Source of the DNA: a virus
Strand: one strand, 5' to 3'
DNA: 45,875 bases
IMG/VR virus record: IMGVR_UViG_3300011258_000408
Location: 1 to 45,875 of that record
Shown here: piece by piece, positions 29,166 to 38,452 of the stretch
Layout of the letters: the number at the start of each line of letters is the position of its first letter
Numbering within the stretch: the stretch's first letter is position 1
Position numbers and translations under genes: made by a program
Notes under the pieces: generated by a model
Seen by the model: the letters and a program-made list of their open reading frames with translations, nothing else
The model's database searches: none
Told to the model about the DNA's origin: nothing

Positions 29166-30121
29166 GCTTATTAGGAACAAGAGATTACTACAAACCATTC
29201 GACCATCCTTGGATGTTTGATTATTATGTGCAGCAGAATCAGATGCATTGGTTTCCTGAAGATGTTCCTTTGCATAATGATGTTAAAGATTGGCAGGACA
29301 TGACCGAAACAGAAAAGAATCTGTTGGTTCAAATCTTTAGATTGTTTACTCAATCAGATGTAGATGTAGGCTGCGGCTATATAGATCGTTACATGAGGAT
29401 CTTTAAAAAGCCTGAGGCTCGTATGATGATGGGTTCTTTTGCTAACATGGAATCAATCCATCAACATGCATACAGCTTACTGCTTGATACAGTAGGGATG
29501 CCTGAAAAAGAGTATAAAGCTTTTGCTGAGTACGAAGAGATGGCTGACAAGCACCATTACATTAATGATCTTAAGATCTCTACAAAAGATAAAGGTTCTA
29601 TTGCTAAGAATCTTGCAGTCTATAGCGCCTTTACAGAAGGGCTACAGCTGTTCTCTAGCTTTGTTATACTATTAAACTTCCCTCGCTTTGGTAAGATGAA
29701 AGGCATGGGGCAGATTGTAAGCTATAGCATTAAGGATGAGTCGTTACACGTTGAAGCAATGACTAAGCTCTTTCGAGAGTTTATCCAAGAGAACAACGAG
29801 ATCTGGACAGATGACTTTAAAGGCGAGATCTATCAAGCCTGTAGAGACATGGTAGATTTAGAGCAGAAGTTTCTGGATCTAGTGTTTGAGATGGGGGATA
29901 TACAAGGCTTAACGCGAGAAGAGATGCGTAAGTATGTAGAGTATATTGCTGATAGGCGTTTGTTGCAGCTAGGATTGAAACCTAACTATGGGGTTAAAGA
30001 CTGTCCTCTAGAATGGCTAGACGATGTGCTAGGTGTAGAACACCAGAACTTCTTTGAAGGTCGTGCTACTTCTTACATGAAGGCAGGGCTTCGAGGCAAA
30101 CAAGAGAGAGTAAAATTCTAA
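29162..30121 (+). CDS. nrdB: Ribonucleotide reductase class I, beta subunit
   Basis: A 319-residue radical-generating subunit with a di-metal centre. Ligands are in FTQSDVDVG (D66 region), NMESIHQHAYS (E97, H100), FTEGLQLF and KDESLHVEAM. Y104 stands at the place of E. coli Tyr122, the radical-bearing residue, so the enzyme is of the classic Tyr-radical type rather than the Mn/Fe Phe type. The C-terminal tail (GRATSYMKAGLRGKQERVKF) would bind the alpha subunit. The start is a TTG at 29162 overlapping the MazG-like stop; no usable ATG lies nearby. Confidence 0.92.
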   Translation: MSLLGTRDYYKPFDHPWMFDYYVQQNQMHWFPEDVPLHNDVKDWQDMTETEKNLLVQIFRLFTQSDVDVGCGYIDRYMRIFKKPEARMMMGSFANMESIHQHAYSLLLDTVGMPEKEYKAFAEYEEMADKHHYINDLKISTKDKGSIAKNLAVYSAFTEGLQLFSSFVILLNFPRFGKMKGMGQIVSYSIKDESLHVEAMTKLFREFIQENNEIWTDDFKGEIYQACRDMVDLEQKFLDLVFEMGDIQGLTREEMRKYVEYIADRRLLQLGLKPNYGVKDCPLEWLDDVLGVEHQNFFEGRATSYMKAGLRGKQERVKF

Positions 30122-30340
30122 ATGAAAGAAGCTAACCTAGTATCTTTTGCGGTTAAGCTTACTGAGGAGGGCAGCTTCATTACTGAGGTTGCCTATCTTC
30201 CAGTAGAGGATATTCAAAAGTGTTTCAAAGGAGACGATGCAGTAATAGTTAAAAAGATTGTAACAGAAATGCGAACAAGATTTGATGCTCTCCATTACAA
30301 TCTTCAATCAGATATACAGGCTAGTAACTCCATATTGTAG
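30122..30340 (+). CDS. Hypothetical protein (72 aa), last gene of the rightward arm
   Basis: A 72-residue protein (MKEANLVSFAVKLTEEGSFI) with AYLPVEDIQKCFKGDDAVIV and a polar end. It begins on the base after the NrdB stop. Its 3' end overlaps the 3' end of the endolysin gene on the other strand by 20 bp, so the two arms meet tail to tail without a terminator between them. No family recognised. Confidence 0.65.
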   Translation: MKEANLVSFAVKLTEEGSFITEVAYLPVEDIQKCFKGDDAVIVKKIVTEMRTRFDALHYNLQSDIQASNSIL

Positions 30341-30680
30341 GACGCGAAGGGCTATCAAGATCGTCTAAGTGAACGAACCTTCCATTGCCCTTTTGCTTTA
30401 GTCCTACGCCTGTAAAACCTGCCGCTGTAGCTTCTGTAACGAGCCTCAGTGCCTTCTCTCCTGATGCCCTTATGTCCATAGCCCTCCCCTGAACATGCGC
30501 CCCTGTGGTCTTCTTTGTAGCTTCTAGGGGGTGTTCCTTACACCTGTAAGCACTGGACACTATGAAAGGAAAGCCTAAAGATTCTCTTAAGGCTTCGATC
30601 TTCCGCATGAACTCCTCGTCCATGTATGTATTACCACAGTGACTACATTGTAGTTCAGAGTCTTTAAAGTATTTATACAT
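30321..30680 (-). CDS. Endolysin, peptidase M15-type
   Basis: A 119-residue peptidoglycan peptidase of the M15 (D-Ala-D-Ala carboxypeptidase/L-Ala-D-Glu type) group. Zinc ligands: GAHVQGRAMDI (H62, D69) and FVHLDD (H104). The N-terminus has a CSHCG pair (C12, C15), seen in several phage M15 proteins. It has no signal peptide, so it needs a holin to reach the wall, and holin-like genes lie at 43430-43684 in the same arm. It is the last gene of the leftward arm and overlaps the convergent gene. Confidence 0.85.
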   Translation of the reverse strand: MYKYFKDSELQCSHCGNTYMDEEFMRKIEALRESLGFPFIVSSAYRCKEHPLEATKKTTGAHVQGRAMDIRASGEKALRLVTEATAAGFTGVGLKQKGNGRFVHLDDLDSPSRPTIWSY

Positions 30681-33600
30681 TAGTCTATTAGCTCTAAGTC
30701 GTTAACATTAAATATAAGGTCTTCACCTTCTTTTAACTTTTCCCCCATCTGTAACTTATGATGAGTTCTATAGTATCCCATTAAAGTATCAGCTAAAGCT
30801 TGGTCATCATTGTCTGACTTACCTACTAAGCTAAAGCCAAATTTATTATTAACTCTGTCTACTTTTTCTGTCTGCGGGTTATCGTAATAAACACCTTGGA
30901 GGTATTCCTTAGCCTGTAAGGCTGCTCTTCTTAGTGGGCTGCGTCCTTCTTTATATGAAAGTAAAGCATGATTGAAAGCGTTAAAAGCTTCTTCATTAAA
31001 AGGTTTTGTAAAGTCCCCATGTCCAGAATTATCTGTAGGAACTCGATAAGTAGCAGGCATTATACCTCTATCAATTGCATCGTTAATGAATGTCGTAACC
31101 TTCTTCTCATGCTTTCGTTTATACTTATCGTCAACACCAAACAGCTCACCACCCTTTTGGATTACAGATCTTAAAGCTTTTTCTATATAGCCTCCTTCGT
31201 TGTATAGCTCTCTTACATCTTCAGGATCAAAGGCAGCAGCATTTACATTTTTAAACTGGTTAGGTTTAAATAGTATATAAGAATAATCAGACTCAGTAGG
31301 GAGTGAGTCTTCTGCTGTGTTTTTATATTTAATGCTATCAAACTTATACACATTTTCTAGCATTTCACGAAGCTTAATATTTAAATCTGCTTTTAGGATA
31401 CTACCGTAGAATGTTTCTTTACTAGGGCTTAACATTTCTTGTACGCTATCTCTAAATTCAGGAGTTGATAATCTCTTTAATAAATTATTAAGAGGAGCAA
31501 GGCTAACATCGCGCCCTGTATCTTCTAGATTTTTAGTAACAGCTTCAACTAAATCACCGCTCAGCATAGGGTCATTAGCAATAGCAAAGGCATCCCAGAT
31601 TCCTAAATCTTTTTCCATAACTAAAGGAGTCTTAACATTTATATAGCCTTTTGACATGGCTATAGGTATTCCTGTAGTAGGCTCAGTGTAGGAATAAATC
31701 TCATCCAAAGAAGTCTCGTCTAAATACTTCTCTGCAAATTTTCTAGTGTCGTTATCTATAGCTTTTAACATTATAGTATTAGCCTGCCCCTTGGTTCCAA
31801 CATGTGTACCAAGCTCTCTAGGTATTGCAAAAGCTATATCGTATTCAAAATTAAAACCAGTGGAAGTGCCACGGTATACAGGCTCTTTCATTTCTGAAGA
31901 AGCTGTAAACGTAGAAGCATCACTAGGATTCTTGATTACTTCTTTAATACCTGTAGATTTCTCAGGCATTTTTTCGTAGATACGATTAAATACGGCAAGC
32001 TCTTTTTCGTTTAGCATAGCTAACTCAACTTCAAGAGCTTCTTTAATCTGTGATTTTGCAGGAGTAACAAGCTCTTCTACAAGACCTCTCAGTTCTAGAT
32101 TCATCTGAGCAGTTAGCTCAGCTGCGTCTTCTGCTTCACCACTGCTTGCTGCAAATTCAATATCCATTTCATAATCTGTTCGGATATTTGCTGCTTCTAC
32201 TTCATACTGTTGATAATCAGTGTCGTTTAAAATTTTATTTAATTCTAAATCTTCGTAAAAAGTTTCATACTTAGGATAAGCTTCTGCTAAGTTTCCTTCT
32301 GATTTAATTTGATAAGGCATGTCTCTTGCCCTAATTTTATCTAATTCTGTCTGTATCATATTAGTATCAGCAGAAAAATCCACACCAGTTTCTACTTGTA
32401 GTTGGTCTTTTAACTTCCCACTTCTTTCAAAGTCTGCGAACTCTTCGGGAGTATAGCCACGGTTCATGCTAAATGATTCCCAATCAGAATCAAAACCTTC
32501 TACGTTTTTAAGCTCATCAAGCTCCATGTCATGCTTCTCGCGTAGTAATACACGAGTTTCTGTGTCGAGGAACTCTTCATATGTAAGATTATTTAAGCCC
32601 ATGTCCTCGTTTAAATAAGAACCTTCGTCAGCTTTTTTAATAATAGATTCAGCAGCTTTTTCTGCATCAGCAGCTGTTATAGCTTTTTTAGAATTGTCAA
32701 ATATAGTTTTAGCTAAAGCAATAACTTTACTACCTGCCGAAAAGCCTAATCGTTCTTCTTCATCTACAAACGCACCGCCTGCCTGAGAGTTGTAAGGCTT
32801 TCCTGTTAGCTTATCTATACGCTCATCAGGCTCTTCAGGAGCGTTAGGGACGTTGAAGACTTCCCCACCTATAGACTTTTTAATTCTTTTATCTTTATCG
32901 TCAACAGTGGTGAGAGGAGTCTGATACATTCTAGCAAATTCATTCTGCAATCTTTTTACTACGTCTCTTAAAGTTTCTCCTTCTTTTAACGGAGTTTTTT
33001 CTGCTATAGACATAAGCTGTCTTGCTGTCTGTTTTTCAGGCATAAAGCGTCCTGACATAAACTGAGATATAGCTTTTACAGACAGCCCCTCATCTAGCAA
33101 CTGCTTAGCTGTTTTTTTTCTACCTTGAACTGTGACAGAAGCTTGCACTATTCTGTAAAATTGTTGTGAATTTTTATAAAGTTGTTCCTGCCTATTTTTA
33201 TAAACATTTATTAAGTCATCAGAAGTTTTAGCGTAATCAGGACTTTTACTAATCACATTACTATTTCTTCTTCTAAAATCTCTTGAAGCAAACATTAAAG
33301 TATCTTGAGGAGTAAACTCAGTAAACTTTACACCTGTAAACGTAGACATCATTTCTGTTTGAGTATCTTTAATGTTTCCTGTAGAACGATTAGGTTTTTC
33401 TGTTGCCGCATCCCATATACTTTTAGCACTACTAATAGTTCCGGGAGTAAAAGAATCTAATATATGATAAACAGCAGACTCGCTTTTTTCTCTTGTAGTT
33501 AAGCCCGGAGTAAATATAGCTTTACCTTCAGGAGTCCTACCATTATCAGCCGCTATTGCAAACCCTACGTCACCTAGTGCTTGTGACAAGATAGTAGGGG

Positions 33601-36526
33601 AAACGTAAGGCTTTAGCAAAGACCCAAGAGAGCTTTTAGTTGCTTGAAATAAATAATTTTCTAGGTCTTCTCCATAAAGTTTTCCTTCTTGGATTTCCCT
33701 ATAAGCAGCCATTAAAGGTTCTTTAATAACACTATAGCTATCTAAGAACTGGGTATCAGCTGAATAAATTTTATCGTCTTTACGCATCCATAATCTAGGT
33801 GAGTCCTTAGACCACGGAGTTTCTGTCATAGTGTGGTAAGCATCTTTTTCGTCTTGTGATATACCTGTTAATGCAGCTGTCCCTGTCCCTAACCCTGCCC
33901 ACGCACTTTGTGTAGTTGCGAAACCTGCGAGCCTACGGCGACCTCTTGCCGCAATCATTTTATTACCAGATTTAATTTCGCGGGAAGCTTGTCTAATAAT
34001 GTGACCCGAAGTGCGTATAATCTCAGCAGGAAAGGAAACAAAGCTACCGATAGGCATATTTCTTAAAGCTTTAATTCCTTTAGGAACTCTATCGTAGTTA
34101 GGTAAAGTATTTTTAACTATGTTAGCTGCTTCAGTTTCTAATACTTTTATATCCCTGTTAGGAAAAGCTTGCTTTAAATTAGCTAACTCTGAGTTGTAGC
34201 TAATAATTTTAAAATAATCATCCGTAGCTAAATAAACATCTTCAACAGTGTCAGCAACTTTGCCTAAAGTTTTTCCTCCGTAACTTTTTAATTTATCTAA
34301 ACCTTTATCTATACTGGTTTCTGCTCCTGTATCTAACAAAGCCCTAAATTCATTTACATTTACGTTGGTATTAATGACACCTAAATCTAAATATTTATTG
34401 TAAAGATCATCTAGACCTTGCTGCCCTTGTTTATTAATTTGATTTTTTAATAAACCAAAAGTTGCTCTTGAGTTTTTAAAAGGGTTGATGCCATTAGCAG
34501 TAGCAAATTGAAACCCACCCAGTACGTTTCTTGCATGCGTAGTAACACTAAAAACTGTTTTAGCTTTTTGAGAAGTGCCTTTTAAAGTTAAAAAGTTTTT
34601 ATAAAGATTTGCAACATGACCATCACTAGTGGGAGTAATAAGATCCGATTCTTTTCTTTGTATAGCTGTAACCATTTCAGGGGTTGTGTACTTACCATCT
34701 AAAACAGAATTAGTACCTGATATTATTTTGTAACCTTCAGGGCGTGGTTGGTTTTTATTTAAAATGTAACCGCCTGATTCTCCTAGCGCATTTAAATTAT
34801 CATAAAATCTATTAGTTTCAAAAAGCTTAGAAGCTTTGCTAACTGTTAATATAATATTATCAGAAGGGTCTTCTATTTCACCCATTAACTTTCTGATCTC
34901 AGAAGGTATTTCTTTTTTACCTTTAAAGATTTCTTCATTAACTCTTTTAACTTTTGTAAAATAATCGTTATCAGTATTACCTTTAGCAGACTCTAGTATC
35001 TCACCTACTCTTGTCTGGGCAGCAGCAAATGCTTGTTCTTCAGTTAAAGAAGGATTATTTTTTAAATTTTGAGCAGTTAAAAAATCTTCTGCATCTCTCC
35101 TTACTAAATCTGTAGGCTCGTAAGTTCCATCTTCAAATAATTTATATGAACGTCGAACATAAGTTCCTGCGTTTTCTGAAATAACTTCTCTAATATTTAA
35201 ATCTAAAGTAGAACTACTAACAAGATCAGCAGAAACTTCGTCAATTAATTCTCTAGCATTTAATACTTCGTCAGCTATTTCAGGAGTAAAACCAAAACGA
35301 TCTTGAAGATCTACAATAACTGTTTCTCTTGACTCGCCTTTATATTTTAGATCTGTTGTTAAGGCTTCAGAAACTTTTTCAGTAACTTGTTGATTATCAG
35401 CTTTATCACCAATATTTCTTAAAGCTACATTTAAACGTAAAGCTACATTTTCTGCACGAGCTACTGTGGCTCTTTGTGCATTCTCAGCGTCTTGAAAAGC
35501 ACTATAACCTTTAGGAGTAAAGTAGCCACGACTTGTAAATACTTGATTTAAAAATCTTCTTATCCCGCTGCTTTGTTGCATATCAATTTGAGCAGCACCT
35601 TCAGGGCTTTCAGAAAAAACTATAGTTTCTTTAGGTTCTCGAAGTCCGGTAGTCTCCTTAGCTTCTTCTAAGTAATCTACAACTAGCTCACCTTTTTCTT
35701 CATCAGTTATGTTTTTATAAGACTTTTTAAATTTCTTTCTTACCCTATTTGCTACGCTAAGTGTACCGCCTAGTAACTCAGCTAAACTTCCTAATGCAAG
35801 ACCTTCTGCTACTAATTTAATCCGTGCTGTAACAGCAGAATCAGCTTCATCTACAGCTAAATAAGAAGCTATATCGTTTAGAGTTCCTTCTTCAAAGTAG
35901 TCGGCTGCTAAATTAAATAAATTCTCTTTAGGGTCAGCTAGTACTTGATCTACTACTACGCCTGCGCCTAAGCTTTTTACGATACTGGGAGCTTTTGTAA
36001 TAGCTTTTGCCCCCACTGCCGCAGTGCCTCCTGCGATATAAGGGACAATCGAAGCAGCAGCTCCTGTTATTGTTTTTGTGTCCTCTAGCTTTCCTTCCTC
36101 ATCAAATAGCTTTTCTTCAAGACTTAAAAAAGGAACAGAAGCTGCTAGTAACCTAGTTGTTGCGTCAAAACGAGAAGATACTTTTTCCGCACCTTCCTCG
36201 CCTCCTCCAGTAACAAAATTAACAGCTTGTACAGGTAGTTCTGCAATCGATCTTCCTGTGCTTGCCATTACTTTTACAAAGTCTAAACCTATATCAGAAA
36301 AAGTAGTTTCAGGGTCTTCTTTATCTTCCCCTTCCTCCCCTCTTTCTCTATTTCCATCACCGTTTAACTCTGTTAAGTCTTGCTGAGTTTCTTTAAAATT
36401 TGATTTTTTATCTTCGTCAATTAAAGCCGCATACTCAGGAATGTTAAATATTTGCTCATCAGTAACATCGTCAGGAACGCCAGAGACTGCCTGCCCACTA
36501 GGTAAATATACTGTTCTTTCAGCCAT
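30680..36526 (-). CDS. Giant internal virion protein with ADP-ribosyltransferase-like domain
   Basis: A 1948-residue protein, the largest gene. The N-terminus (TVYLPSGQAVSGVPDDVTDE) is followed by a long helical, partly hydrophobic body (for example GAAASIVPYIAGGTAAVGAK), as in the internal proteins that podoviruses eject to cross the envelope. Around residues 1548-1785 a segment EPVYRGTST, GTHVGTKGQAN, YINVKTPLVM, FDSIKYKN and YILFKPNQFKN fits the order of the ART-like domain of phage polyvalent proteins. The classical catalytic Glu is not clear. The last 160 residues form another domain with HALLSYKEGRSPLRRAALQA and RVNNKFGFSL. It could be ejected into the host; substrate unknown. Confidence 0.78.
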   Translation of the reverse strand: MAERTVYLPSGQAVSGVPDDVTDEQIFNIPEYAALIDEDKKSNFKETQQDLTELNGDGNRERGEEGEDKEDPETTFSDIGLDFVKVMASTGRSIAELPVQAVNFVTGGGEEGAEKVSSRFDATTRLLAASVPFLSLEEKLFDEEGKLEDTKTITGAAASIVPYIAGGTAAVGAKAITKAPSIVKSLGAGVVVDQVLADPKENLFNLAADYFEEGTLNDIASYLAVDEADSAVTARIKLVAEGLALGSLAELLGGTLSVANRVRKKFKKSYKNITDEEKGELVVDYLEEAKETTGLREPKETIVFSESPEGAAQIDMQQSSGIRRFLNQVFTSRGYFTPKGYSAFQDAENAQRATVARAENVALRLNVALRNIGDKADNQQVTEKVSEALTTDLKYKGESRETVIVDLQDRFGFTPEIADEVLNARELIDEVSADLVSSSTLDLNIREVISENAGTYVRRSYKLFEDGTYEPTDLVRRDAEDFLTAQNLKNNPSLTEEQAFAAAQTRVGEILESAKGNTDNDYFTKVKRVNEEIFKGKKEIPSEIRKLMGEIEDPSDNIILTVSKASKLFETNRFYDNLNALGESGGYILNKNQPRPEGYKIISGTNSVLDGKYTTPEMVTAIQRKESDLITPTSDGHVANLYKNFLTLKGTSQKAKTVFSVTTHARNVLGGFQFATANGINPFKNSRATFGLLKNQINKQGQQGLDDLYNKYLDLGVINTNVNVNEFRALLDTGAETSIDKGLDKLKSYGGKTLGKVADTVEDVYLATDDYFKIISYNSELANLKQAFPNRDIKVLETEAANIVKNTLPNYDRVPKGIKALRNMPIGSFVSFPAEIIRTSGHIIRQASREIKSGNKMIAARGRRRLAGFATTQSAWAGLGTGTAALTGISQDEKDAYHTMTETPWSKDSPRLWMRKDDKIYSADTQFLDSYSVIKEPLMAAYREIQEGKLYGEDLENYLFQATKSSLGSLLKPYVSPTILSQALGDVGFAIAADNGRTPEGKAIFTPGLTTREKSESAVYHILDSFTPGTISSAKSIWDAATEKPNRSTGNIKDTQTEMMSTFTGVKFTEFTPQDTLMFASRDFRRRNSNVISKSPDYAKTSDDLINVYKNRQEQLYKNSQQFYRIVQASVTVQGRKKTAKQLLDEGLSVKAISQFMSGRFMPEKQTARQLMSIAEKTPLKEGETLRDVVKRLQNEFARMYQTPLTTVDDKDKRIKKSIGGEVFNVPNAPEEPDERIDKLTGKPYNSQAGGAFVDEEERLGFSAGSKVIALAKTIFDNSKKAITAADAEKAAESIIKKADEGSYLNEDMGLNNLTYEEFLDTETRVLLREKHDMELDELKNVEGFDSDWESFSMNRGYTPEEFADFERSGKLKDQLQVETGVDFSADTNMIQTELDKIRARDMPYQIKSEGNLAEAYPKYETFYEDLELNKILNDTDYQQYEVEAANIRTDYEMDIEFAASSGEAEDAAELTAQMNLELRGLVEELVTPAKSQIKEALEVELAMLNEKELAVFNRIYEKMPEKSTGIKEVIKNPSDASTFTASSEMKEPVYRGTSTGFNFEYDIAFAIPRELGTHVGTKGQANTIMLKAIDNDTRKFAEKYLDETSLDEIYSYTEPTTGIPIAMSKGYINVKTPLVMEKDLGIWDAFAIANDPMLSGDLVEAVTKNLEDTGRDVSLAPLNNLLKRLSTPEFRDSVQEMLSPSKETFYGSILKADLNIKLREMLENVYKFDSIKYKNTAEDSLPTESDYSYILFKPNQFKNVNAAAFDPEDVRELYNEGGYIEKALRSVIQKGGELFGVDDKYKRKHEKKVTTFINDAIDRGIMPATYRVPTDNSGHGDFTKPFNEEAFNAFNHALLSYKEGRSPLRRAALQAKEYLQGVYYDNPQTEKVDRVNNKFGFSLVGKSDNDDQALADTLMGYYRTHHKLQMGEKLKEGEDLIFNVNDLELID

Positions 36527-36531
36527 GTATT

Positions 36532-37857
36532 TTACTCCTGAGTTAACTGGTTTCTATTAAAACGGAAAGAACTAGTAGTTGCGTCATATATGTTAGAAGA
36601 TAAAAGTGCGTATTTTTCCATCCACTCTGTAATAGCGGCTTGCCTTGCAACAGGATCTTCTTCCATTTTAGCTAATGTTATTTCTAACTCATCCCATTCA
36701 GTCATTGCTACATCAAGCATGGCTGAAGTTACTCTATTCCGTTCTACATCTTTAATATTTTTAGGATCGCCAATCATCTCACTATAAAGCCTAGCTACTT
36801 GATTATATTCGGCTACAGTATTAATAGTAGTAAGATCAAGGCTAGGATAAGCTTCTCTTACATTGTCATTAAACACGTTAAAAGCAGCAGTAGTTAGTTG
36901 TGAAAATCCATCTTTAGCAAAATCAAATTTCTGTCTTAAAGCTGCTGTTGTCAGTGCATCTAACTCTGCTGTTGTTTTATCTTCTACTTTTATTTGCCTT
37001 TCTACAGAAGACGTACCTAGCACTTCCCCTGTGTTTCTATTTGTTTTTGTAATTTCTTCAGTTATAAATAGCGTTGTTCCCACGCCTTTAACATCTTGCG
37101 TTTTACTTTCTATATACTTTTGATTTTGAGGTACTTCTGGGACAATAAAATCAGCGTAGTCATAAGCACTAACTAAATTATTAGTCCTTCTATACTCTTC
37201 TTCAAAAAGATTCATTTTTTCAGCGTTAAGCGCCATATCACTATTTCTAATAGAAGATAAAGCTTCTTGATCAAACTCTGCTGCACTTTTACCTCTGCCT
37301 AATTTACTAGCTTTTCTTGTCAAGAAATCAAACAGATTAGAAGGACGAGATTGCTTACCGTTTAAAGCTACCATAGACTCGAAGTCTTCTTCGTCTACTA
37401 TTTTGTTAGCTAACGCTAAGCCATCTCTGTGAGCCTGCGCGCGTTCTTCTGCCAGTTTTGTTACTTCTGAATTTATAAGAGAATTGTAAGCACCCGCATC
37501 CCCTACTCTTTCAAAAGGAGTAACAGCTTTTGCTCTTTCTTCAAAGGGTGTTTTAAAAGTTTTATAGAAATAATCAACATCTGAAAGACCTGAAGCTGTA
37601 ATTTGTTGCTGCTCTTGATAATATTTATCAGCATTGTCAGCAGCAAGTTTATACTGTGCTTTTTGTGCCATAACAGATTCACTGTTAAGAAAAGTATTTG
37701 TTTTTTCTTCTAAAAACTTATTACCTAACTTAACCCCCATTGTAGCTAAATTTATTATTTGACCACGCTTTATATCTTTTTCAATGCGTTTTCTATTTTC
37801 TGCAATTTGGGTTCGTTGCCGACTTAGCAGAGATTTACCTAAATCTTCAATAGCCAT
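36532..37857 (-). CDS. Internal virion protein (441 aa), helical
   Basis: A 441-residue helical protein starting MAIEDLGKSLLSRQRTQIAE, with many charged helices (NADKYYQEQQQITASGLSDV) and a C-terminal end typical of coiled assemblies (ELEITLAKMEEDPVARQAAI). It lies between the giant virion gene and a 196-residue gene in the block of internal core proteins. In T7 this region encodes gp14-16; this protein may be one of the core proteins, but no family could be fixed. Confidence 0.62.
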   Translation of the reverse strand: MAIEDLGKSLLSRQRTQIAENRKRIEKDIKRGQIINLATMGVKLGNKFLEEKTNTFLNSESVMAQKAQYKLAADNADKYYQEQQQITASGLSDVDYFYKTFKTPFEERAKAVTPFERVGDAGAYNSLINSEVTKLAEERAQAHRDGLALANKIVDEEDFESMVALNGKQSRPSNLFDFLTRKASKLGRGKSAAEFDQEALSSIRNSDMALNAEKMNLFEEEYRRTNNLVSAYDYADFIVPEVPQNQKYIESKTQDVKGVGTTLFITEEITKTNRNTGEVLGTSSVERQIKVEDKTTAELDALTTAALRQKFDFAKDGFSQLTTAAFNVFNDNVREAYPSLDLTTINTVAEYNQVARLYSEMIGDPKNIKDVERNRVTSAMLDVAMTEWDELEITLAKMEEDPVARQAAITEWMEKYALLSSNIYDATTSSFRFNRNQLTQE

Positions 37858-37861
37858 TTAA

Positions 37862-38452
37862 TTAAGCTCCTAACAAACTTGGATTGGTATCTGCGTCTAC
37901 GGTTTCTTCAGCAGGTTCTGGAGAAGCTAACATGCTTTCTTCCACAGGAAGTTCTTCTATTTTTTCGACTATAGCAACAGGTAATACACCTTGAGGAATT
38001 TTAGAAGCTTTCCGAGCCTCTCGCATTTTAGTTATCTTATCTTGAGCTAAAGAAACTCCAAGCATGTCTTGCTCTGCCTCTTCGTCATTGTCTTCGTCAT
38101 TATAAATTATATATTCTATTTCTGCTCTTTCTGCTAAAGCCATTAACATATAAGCAAGAGGCTCTGCTAGCAACATAGCGAGATCAGGATTCCATCTTCC
38201 TTTGTCAAAACCTTGGAATAAAGTAACCTGTACAATTTCCATTATAGGTATACCCTGATTTATATAACTCATAAGAATAGGGTATTTACTTTCTTCAGTT
38301 ATGCTCACAAATAAAAATTCTAAAGCGTCTCTAAGTTCTGTAAACTCAGGAGCTTTTTCAAATTCATAACGATTATCTGGATCATTAGTTAATGATTGTC
38401 CGGGGATAGAACGCCCTGCTTTTAGTATATGCTTAACTTGAGAATCCTGCAT
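37862..38452 (-). CDS. Hypothetical virion-block protein (196 aa)
   Basis: A 196-residue acidic protein (MQDSQVKHILKAGRSIPGQS) with a helical hydrophobic centre (LAMLLAEPLAYMLMALAERA), a strongly acidic run (YNDEDNDEEAEQD) and a Pro/Glu-rich end. The start overlaps the stop of the 332-residue gene (TAATG). Co-location with internal virion genes is the only clue to function. Confidence 0.6.
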   Translation of the reverse strand: MQDSQVKHILKAGRSIPGQSLTNDPDNRYEFEKAPEFTELRDALEFLFVSITEESKYPILMSYINQGIPIMEIVQVTLFQGFDKGRWNPDLAMLLAEPLAYMLMALAERAEIEYIIYNDEDNDEEAEQDMLGVSLAQDKITKMREARKASKIPQGVLPVAIVEKIEELPVEESMLASPEPAEETVDADTNPSLLGA

